Shown here: positions 61,401-64,000 of the stretch, piece by piece | Numbering within the stretch: the stretch's first letter is position 1 | Layout: every line of letters begins with the position of its first letter | Assembly: GCA_947652115.1 (NCBI GenBank) | Contig: OX393574.1 | Coordinates: 11,143,336 to 11,207,335 of the forward strand | Origin: Blastomussa wellsi | Lineage: Eukaryota > Cnidaria > Anthozoa > Scleractinia > Plerogyridae | DNA length: 64,000 nucleotides | Reading direction: 5' to 3' | Translations under genes and position numbers: made by a program | Notes under the pieces: generated by a model | Database searches by the model: none | Told to the model about the DNA's origin: nothing | The model's input: the letters and a program-made list of their open reading frames with translations, nothing else

Positions 61401-63900
61401 GTAACTGAAACACAACAAGTCGCTGTCTTCTAAGGAGACCGCGACTTTTTGTTTTTCAGTTTCTAAACGTTCTAAGCATACAATCAGTTTCAAAGACGAG
61501 GAGAACTTAGGGGTTATCTCGGTGTAAAAACCTGTGACTTTTTCTTTGTTTTTGATCTATTTTTTTCTGTTCTATATTGTCCCGAGGTTCTTTGTTGTCT
61601 TGTTCGTTCTTTGTTTTACGTCACTCATGAGTTTCACAGGTTTTTACACCTAGGATGAGCCATACCGCAGAAAATAGTGTATAACAAACTAATTGCTGCT
61701 AATTAACATGAAAAGAAACTGAAATAAAACTGAAAATTGCAACTGAAATAAACGTACACCCGAACCCTTTATTCGCGCGCATCGAAGTGTAATGCGGGAA
61801 AGGTCTATCCTCGTCCCCAGAGCCACTTGCTGCTCTTAGCCGGCTGGGCCTGTGCACGAGGAACCAGTAACTGTATGGACACATGATTTAATTGGCTAGA
61901 GTCTAACAAAGCACTTGTTTTTCGGGCGCATGCCCAGCCGGCTAAGAGAAGGAAGCAGCTCTGGGTACGAGAATGATCCGAATGAAGATTTTCCAGTGCG
62001 GCCCGGAAAACCGTGAGCACCTAAAATAATTTCTGGAATGTTGTTTCCCGACCAATCAGATGCGAGATGAAACCGCAAGACCTGGCAGCAAAGGTTTGGA
62101 TTAGTCACGTAAAAGTTGGCTTTTTCTTTCACGACAATGAATACAACAACAAGATTTATTTGTACATGTACTGCAAAATTAACTTAATTACTAATTACAA
62201 ACTAGTAATAATCAAAGATTAGGAGTGCGTTCTACGCGTTCAATTCGATACACTCCGATACAAAGTTGCAGACCGTGAACATAATTTAAACCGCAGACTG
62301 TGGACTGCACTGATTAATTGTCAGCCAAAACATTGAAAAATCGGCAAGTAGTAGCAGTAGCCAAATAATCACAATCCTCAAGACGAGAATGACAAGTATC
62401 ATTTCTTTGTCGCCCAACAAAAGTAAAAGAAATCAACGCAGCAAAGTAAAAACATGCAGGCTAAAATGCAAACATAAAATTCACGATTACTGTCACGGCA
62501 CCGATCGAAATCTGCTGTTATATATTCGCACCAGGAGTTGTGCAATCTTCGCCACAAGGTTCTTCTTGGATAACAATAAGGCTGATTTGAACAGTAGAGT
62601 GTCACAACTCTGTACGCGGATAGAAGTTGGATCACCAAGAGTTTTATAATGCGATATGTTGCTTGGGCGAATTGCAGAATCAGTTTCAGAAAACACACTA
62701 GCAGTAGGCAGGCTTCTGATGTTCTGATAAGTAGCTTCAATCATCTTTGCCAGTGGTAACCTAAATAAATTAATACAACTGCGAAAGTAGTTCGACAAAA
62801 TCGAAATCTGGAAGCACACACATGAGATCGAGGCTAGTTGTGCCAGCCAGTCAGTCCAAGATGGCGTCCAAACCCTGAAATCGCCTGGCATCACGATTAC
62901 ACCCGCGAGACATCCCGCGAGACTGGCCCGATTAGTAGGCGTTCTTTGAACGCAATAAGTGACAACCAGTAGCTGGTCACCCAAAATAACTAAAAAGCTA
63001 AACTAGTTGGGTGACCACCGTTTATAGACCAATAATGACCAATACCGGGTCATTATTGGTCTATTTCCGAACTTATGCTGAGCAAAGAGTAATCATGACA
63101 GATATTTTACTAAAAAGCGATGCTGTATTCGTGTATAATTCGAGTAGCTCTCAGACGCGCTGACTGGCTGTGTCTGATAGGTTTTGTTCGATTCAACATC
63201 TCAAATAGAATCATAATAGCAATTTCAGTAACGGTAGAATTGAGGAAGAAAAAGCCAGCACTTTGTTTCGTGACTAATCGAACGATTCAGTAGTTACTCT
63301 TGCGGTTGGCTGCAGTTTCATCTTGCATCTGAGACTAGGTTTACACTAGAGGAAATTGTTCCGGATTCGTGACGGATCCGGAACGTTTTAGTGCCGGATT
63401 GGTTTTGCCGTTAACACACGAGTGGACGAAACCGAAATAAAAACTTCACGGTTTGGTCATGTCTCCAGAGATTCTGAATCCGAAATTTAAAGTGAGAACT
63501 TTGAATCCGAAGAGTTTTGACCTTGTAAACGATTTTCTCTCGAATCCGGATATTTTTGCGCCTGCGATCTCTTGAGTTTGTGGTAAAACCAAAATAGAGG
63601 ACATAGTTCCAGGAGTTGTCGTTGTGTGTGAACGGTCTGAAATAATTTTAGGTTTTCACGGTTTTCTGGGTCGCACTGTAAGCCGCGCGAGAACTGGAGC
63701 AAATCCAAGAAATGTTTAGAGGGGTACCAGGACCACTCAACCTTTTGTCGCCTTTTTAAACTGAATTATTATAAGCCACTTTTATTTTTTGTATTCATTA
63801 TTTATTTAATACGTTTCTTTTGTAGACGCTAGTGCTACTCTTCAAAAAATGGCGGTTTTTCTGTGCACACACTTCATCGACCAAAGAATTATCAATCCAG
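24061..63900 (+). CDS. RNF123: E3 ubiquitin-protein ligase RNF123 (KPC1) orthologue, 5' 24 exons, continues past window
   Basis: In mammals RNF123 is the RING subunit of the KPC ubiquitin ligase (with UBAC1), acting in the cytoplasm on p27Kip1 and NF-kB p105. I joined 24 exons with consistent phase: 24061-24247, 26215-26324, 26978-27032, 28294-28379, 28713-28799, 29218-29285, 30016-30141, 30645-30744, 32079-32180, 32826-32951, 33577-33669, 34696-34769, 35639-35735, 36090-36165, 36406-36470, 37222-37296, 37955-38078, 38551-38611, 39469-39509, 39938-40092, 40918-41001, 41580-41687, 43036-43213, 63826-63900. They give 784 codons, collinear with human RNF123 from the N-terminus through SPRY ([33 protein letters not shown]) to [16 protein letters not shown]. 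The start is the first ATG of the first exon; an upstream non-coding exon is possible. The acidic/proline linker that follows residue ~585 in vertebrates is much shorter here. The RING finger is not in the window. Confidence 0.93.
24755..25060. mobile_element. MITE (GTTGTTCAAAG family) in RNF123 intron 1
   Basis: Internal repeats GCCAGTTGTTCAAAG, GCCTAGTTGTTCAAAGG and the inverse CCTTTTGAACAACTGAATCC, with TTATCCACTGGAT / ATCCATTGGATGA phrases. Non-coding. Confidence 0.6.
25070..25200 (-). mobile_element. tRNA-derived SINE remnant
   Basis: The - strand has GTGCAGTGGTCTTACTAATG (A-box-like) and GTGGGTTTGAGCTC (B-box-like), spaced as in a tRNA head. Confidence 0.4.
26704..26943. mobile_element. 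MITE of the GGAGCTACKTCAC family
   Basis: Begins AAAGGAGCTACTTCAC and ends GTGATGTCGCTCCTTA. Shares TCTCAATCTTCTCC, CCTTGTTCCTTTTTGG and TGTTTGTCTTCCTT with copies at 34085-34320 and, reversed, 31540-31720 and 46437-46658. Confidence 0.75.
27385..27970. mobile_element. Two tandem copies of a foldback element
   Basis: Each unit starts CAATGCGCG..GCTNTGATTGGTCAATCAGC (27399 and 27660). Each is a palindrome with arms ..GCTGATAAACCACNTGGGATG.. and the complement CATCC..GTGGTTTATCAGC, centred near 27577 and 27838. Part of RNF123 intron 3. Confidence 0.8.
29570..29665. repeat. Purine-rich (GATGAT)/(AATGAC) simple repeat
   Basis: GATGATGATGATGGC at 29597 and AATGATGATGATGATAAA at 29649, inside RNF123 intron 6. 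Confidence 0.7.
30142..30644 (+). other. RNF123: U12-type (minor spliceosome) GT-AG intron 7 of RNF123
   Basis: The donor reads GTATCCTTT, a full match to the U12 5' splice-site consensus. A branch-like GTTCTTAAC lies at 30627-30635, with its branch A 10 nt before the terminal AG. There is no polypyrimidine tract next to the AG. Phase 2 joining gives ..[16 protein letters not shown], matching the family. A SINE fills much of the intron. Confidence 0.85.
30310..30600 (+). mobile_element. SINE inside the U12 intron of RNF123
   Basis: A tRNA-like head (GCCAAATGGTTAGTAATCTG, GAGTTTGAGCCTTGG) is followed by GGGCAAGACACTTCACTCTC and CTCTCTCCACCC. A conserved tail follows: GTGATGGACTAGCATCCCGT and CATGCTACGGAAACCGAGAT-type sequence. 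A second, partial copy is at 38255-38390. Confidence 0.7.
34493..34615. mobile_element. Foldback MITE
   Basis: Arms AACAATTATTCCATTCGCCC..GTTGGATATGAAGTGAT and the complement ending CATGGAATAATTGTTA, centred at the CTCGCGCTACACGCTCGTTGG loop. A smaller hairpin (CTCCGACTAT..ATAGTCGGAG) lies at 34322-34390. Confidence 0.8.
34770..35638 (+). other. RNF123: U12-type AT-AC intron 12 of RNF123
   Basis: The donor is ATATCCTTTT at 34770 and the branch site is TTCCTTGAC at 35621-35629. The intron ends in AC at 35638, 10 nt after the branch A. Using these termini restores the frame (..[19 protein letters not shown]). The nearby AG at 35645-35646 would put a stop in frame, so the AC end is the only acceptor that reads through. 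This is the second U12 intron of the gene; both are phase 2. Confidence 0.85.
36541..36714. mobile_element. MITE with TIR ATAGGCGTACGGGC
   Basis: The ends ACATAGGCGTACGGGCC and GCCCGTACGCCTATGA are inverted repeats. Inside are a G run, CCCCAAATTTTGGGCAA, and a C run at 36670-36684. Best-preserved of four copies in the window. Confidence 0.8.
37339..37785. mobile_element. Large foldback filling an RNF123 intron
   Basis: Arms of about 200 bp. Matches include CAAGCTCC, GCATGACATT, GTATGGAAATGCGAATTCGTAC, TTTTGGGTCGTTT and AGTTCCACTGG with their complements, centred near 37553. It occupies most of the 658-bp intron 37297-37954. Confidence 0.8.
38736..38905. repeat. About 30-bp tandem repeat, six irregular units
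   Basis: Unit like CTCGCGCCAATCGGGTCT-CGCTCGCACAAT, with changes. CG-rich against an AT-rich intron background. Confidence 0.8.
41022..41395. mobile_element. Pair of inverted tRNA-SINE heads
   Basis: Left head on the - strand (41095-41022): GCCTCGG stem, GCTC-AGTGGTTA-GAGC D arm and GTGGG-TTCAAAT-CCCGC T arm. The anticodon arm does not pair well and position 33 is A instead of T, so it is not a working tRNA. The right head on the + strand (about 41333-41390) has the same CACCTTTCATGAGATCGGAG and GGGTTCAAATCCC. Confidence 0.65.
41698..41962. mobile_element. Inverted SINE dimer next to an RNF123 splice donor
   Basis: Two copies joined head to head. The right copy (+) has TAGAGCACTGAACCGGTAAC, the B-box-like GGGTTCGAATCCCC, then a body ending CATATAAACCGTAT. 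The left copy is its reverse complement. The left arm starts about 10 bp after the donor at 41688. Confidence 0.75.
42078..42140. repeat. Perfect hairpin
   Basis: GATTGAGAACATAAATCAAACACGAGAG and its complement around 42080-42137 with almost no loop. Confidence 0.8.
43989..44157. mobile_element. Foldback MITE 3' of a nested sulfotransferase gene
   Basis: Arms AATAGACCAATTTCGATATT..CCTAAAACAATAGAC and complement, inner GAGGCTCCGGGG / CCCCGGAGCCTC. It ends about 190 bp from the stop codon of the gene at 44344. Confidence 0.8.
44344..45957 (-). CDS. Carbohydrate sulfotransferase, two-exon form, nested in RNF123 intron
   Basis: Exon 1 (45957-45861) begins [19 protein letters not shown] and codes a short cytosolic tail plus a signal-anchor helix, then [12 protein letters not shown]. 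It ends at phase 1 (TCAG/gtttgt). The catalytic exon (45131-44344, acceptor TTTTAG) joins in phase to give ..[16 protein letters not shown].., 294 residues in all. PAPS motifs: [12 protein letters not shown] (A and P replace the G and T of its neighbours) and [13 protein letters not shown]. The linker exon seen in the sister genes is absent from this joint. After MFGY the C-terminus is unrelated to the [10 protein letters not shown] tail of the others. It is probably Golgi-located. It is the most diverged intact member here; substrate unknown. Confidence 0.82.
45495..45725. mobile_element. MITE family GGAGTCGCAAGCAGA, copy 1 (in sulfotransferase intron)
   Basis: Contains GACGGAGTCGCAAGCAGA, TTATGATCAAGTGAAAAC and inverse TTTTCACTTGATCGTAAGCG, GACGAAGTCATAAGCGGAAT. 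A related copy is at 55200-55345. Confidence 0.65.
45950..46180. promoter_or_regulatory. Upstream flank shared by two anchor exons
   Basis: From the start codon at 45957 outwards, this flank matches 60930-61110. Shared phrases include GAAACCTACC, TTTCTCGCATTCA, CAAGTCGAG, ATGTATGAAACTATAT and CCACTTGAA. The duplication that made the pseudogene therefore included upstream sequence. No core promoter motif can be named. Confidence 0.45.
46437..46658. mobile_element. MITE of the GGAGCTACKTCAC family (reverse)
   Basis: Starts GAGGAGCTACGTTACTATAT and ends CGAACGATGACGTAGCT. Interior AGGAAGAAAAACACCAAAGG and CCAAAAAGGAACAAGGATGG matches the 26.7-kb copy in reverse. Confidence 0.7.
46945..47035 (-). 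CDS. Orphan signal-anchor first exon of a sulfotransferase gene
   Basis: Reads [19 protein letters not shown], a signal-anchor helix, and ends at phase 1 with a good donor (TTTTG/gtaagg). It is homologous to the first exon at 57749-57854. There the ATG lies five codons further up (ATGAAATTCCAAGTT); here that triplet is ACG at 47048-47050, and the next in-frame ATG would serve. No linker or catalytic exon of its own follows before the gene at 45957. It is either a remnant or an alternative first exon of that gene. Confidence 0.5.
47892..48424. mobile_element. TIR element with TCTCGGGTACCCGAGA ends
   Basis: The ends GGCCCAATTTATATTGTCTC.. and the inverse of ..GAGACCATATAACTGAGGCC share about 38 bp, including the palindrome TCTCGGGTACCCGAGA. 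The interior repeats GTTGTCTCG several times and holds a 20-C run. About 530 bp, no protein. Confidence 0.75.
48549..51825 (-). CDS. Carbohydrate sulfotransferase, three-exon gene nested in RNF123 intron
   Basis: Exon 1 (51825-51720) starts [19 protein letters not shown], a type II signal anchor at about residues 5-22. Exon 2 (49916-49876, 41 nt, acceptor TTTTCAG) codes [14 protein letters not shown]. Exon 3 (49361-48549) codes the catalytic domain. The phases 1 and 0 fit exactly and give 319 residues. The 5'-phosphosulfate motif [12 protein letters not shown] starts at residue 105; the 3'-phosphate motif with R157 and S165 lies in [33 protein letters not shown] and [21 protein letters not shown] follow. 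Golgi lumen catalysis is expected from the family. An ATG inside exon 3 (49352) is less likely than the exon 1 start, since only the latter supplies a membrane anchor. Confidence 0.85.
49545..49690. mobile_element. Copy of the GGTGTAAAAACCTGTGA family
   Basis: GGTGTAAAAACGTGTGACTT, CTGTTCTGTATTG and GTTCGTTCTTTTTAATACGTCACTGGTGAGTTTCACAG. Other copies: 60145-60300 (reverse), 61515-61665, and a fragment at 50735-50775. Confidence 0.65.
51830..53060. other. No gene seen
   Basis: Spacer upstream of the nested gene whose first exon ends at 51825. No exon or repeat recognised in this stretch apart from AT-rich DNA. Confidence 0.4.
53068..53501. mobile_element. Large near-perfect foldback
   Basis: Arms of roughly 195 bp: 53068-53265 and 53305-53501. 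Both ends read TTAAAGTGNACCTAACCCCA, inner GGGGCGTGGGTCTATTCC. The central about 40 bp is unpaired (TTTGTAAACATGCATG). The two arms differ at only a few positions. Confidence 0.85.
53740..57854 (-). CDS. Carbohydrate sulfotransferase, three-exon gene nested in RNF123 intron (second)
   Basis: Exon 1 (57854-57749) starts [19 protein letters not shown], a signal anchor followed by [16 protein letters not shown]. Exon 2 (55674-55634, 41 nt, acceptor TTTTCAG) codes [14 protein letters not shown]. Exon 3 (54552-53740) runs from [14 protein letters not shown] to [12 protein letters not shown]. The total is 319 residues, the same as the sister gene at 48549. Both PAPS motifs are intact ([25 protein letters not shown], with A where sisters have V). 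[20 protein letters not shown] is also present. The joint is supported by phase and by the 41-nt length shared with the sister exon at 49876. Specific glycan target unknown. Confidence 0.83.
55195..55350. mobile_element. MITE family GGAGTCGCAAGCAGA, copy 2
   Basis: CGGATTCGTAAGCAGAAGCG..CGCTTCTGCTTGCGACTCCG, then CACTTGATCATAAGCGACGG and AGTCATAAGCGGAATTGGAA, as in the 45.5-kb copy. It lies between exons 2 and 1 of the gene at 53740. Confidence 0.65.
55860..56440. other. No gene seen
   Basis: Intron DNA of the nested gene (between its exons 2 and 1). AT-rich, nothing recognised. Confidence 0.4.
56447..57056. repeat. 204-bp tandem repeat, three copies
   Basis: Unit begins GACTTAAGGCTTGCGATAT and ends TGTACCCTTATGT, starting at 56447, 56651 and 56855. 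The last copy is 3 A shorter in its A run; copies 1 and 2 differ at one base near the start (ATG/ATT). Very recent expansion, inside intron 1 of the nested gene at 53740. Confidence 0.93.
57932..57962. repeat. (TTGA)n microsatellite
   Basis: TTGATTGATTGATTGATTGA, about 80 bp upstream of the first exon start at 57854. Confidence 0.9.
58698..58830. mobile_element. Foldback MITE
   Basis: Arms ACTTCATGGTTGGTGAGCG..TTCACGAGTTGTGAAGAATCG and complement ending AACCATGAAG. Confidence 0.8.
59003..59136. repeat. Inverted array of GGAACACC repeats
   Basis: CAGGAACACCGGAACACC.. on the left and ..GGTGTTCCGGTGTTCCTG on the right, with an inner pair CCGGAACACCAGAAAT / ATTTCTGGTGTTCCGG around AATGCCAAT. 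Confidence 0.85.
61130..61310. mobile_element. MITE inserted in the upstream flank of the pseudogene
   Basis: Ends CCATTTTCGCATTGCCCATA and inverse TATGGGCAACGTGAAAATGG, with ACACCTTGTTT / AAACAAGGTGT inside and a 21-G run at 61255-61275. The flank shared with 46.0-46.2 kb is interrupted here. Confidence 0.75.
61808..61975. mobile_element. MITE with inverted ends
   Basis: CTCGTCCCCAGAGCCACTTGCTG..CTTAGCCGGCTGGGC and the inverse GCCCAGCCGGCTAAGAG..GCAGCTCTGGGTACGAG. Confidence 0.75.
61980..63825. other. Right part of the big RNF123 intron, no gene supported
   Basis: Contains a hairpin at 63030-63060 (GACCAATAATGACC / GGTCATTATTGGTC) and the phrase GGTCACC..GGTGACCA nearby. The - strand open frames here have no recognisable domain and overlap each other. 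Confidence 0.45.
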
Positions 63901-64000
63901 GTAACGTAAAACCCTTCTATTAATTTTTGCGAGTACTAAGGCAGCCCAACGAGACATTTCTGTTCCTTGTCCTTCCTTCTTCTTTCTCGTTCTCGCTCGT

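Larger units (their letters stand above)
43214..63825 (+). other. RNF123: 20.6-kb RNF123 intron hosting an antisense sulfotransferase cluster
   Basis: The donor follows ..FSDIPG at 43213 and the acceptor precedes [12 protein letters not shown] at 63826. The joint is phase 1 and matches the RNF123 order. Other introns of this gene span roughly 0.1-2 kb. Inside on the - strand are three apparently intact carbohydrate sulfotransferase genes, an orphan first exon, one pseudogene and many MITEs. No + strand exon of RNF123 was recognised inside it. Confidence 0.88.

Noticed and set aside
62399..62984. Overlapping - strand frames near the right end of the big intron
   Set aside because: They overlap in different frames, carry no domain and lack supporting splice structure.

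Overview
The window is animal genomic DNA: AT-rich, dense in short inverted-repeat elements, with small exons joined by GT-AG introns and very few long open frames. The Penelope-like/hammerhead sequences, a cnidarian-style Ty3/gypsy gag fragment, SINEs and the lineage-expanded carbohydrate sulfotransferases suggest an anthozoan such as a stony coral. That placement is inference; nothing here names a species. A 200-base N gap lies at 11301-11500.

Layout. (1) 1-20 kb, + strand: two diverged copies of one segment (about 1-11.7 kb and 13.7-20.1 kb). Each carries the same decayed gag fragment, a 29-nt micro-exon and a roughly 270-codon catalytic exon of a PAPS-dependent carbohydrate sulfotransferase (exons at 2742 and 7084; 15481 and 16673). 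Copy 1 also holds an insert with a 1.9-kb array of an 18-bp minisatellite and a 2.6-kb insertion with 15-bp target duplications. That insertion contains a hammerhead ribozyme motif and Penelope-like traces. (2) 20-24 kb: repeats, including a 5'-truncated LINE on the - strand. (3) 24.06 kb to beyond the right end, + strand: an RNF123 (KPC1) E3 ubiquitin-ligase orthologue. I could join 24 exons in frame (784 codons), covering the N-terminus, the SPRY domain and much of the helical middle; the RING finger lies outside the window. Two of its introns are of the minor-spliceosome (U12) type, one GT-AG and one AT-AC. (4) 43.2-63.8 kb: a 20.6-kb RNF123 intron holding, on the opposite strand, three more sulfotransferase genes, an orphan first exon and a deletion-derived pseudogene.

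The intact nested genes have a common plan: a first exon coding a type II signal anchor, a 41-nt linker exon, and one catalytic exon with both PAPS-binding motifs. One paralogue (44.3-46.0 kb) joins the anchor exon directly to the catalytic exon and has a replaced C-terminus. The products are expected in the Golgi membrane, where they would sulfate glycans. The RNF123 product would act in the cytoplasm, so the nesting is positional rather than a shared pathway. Most remaining DNA is palindromic non-autonomous elements, SINEs and simple repeats.
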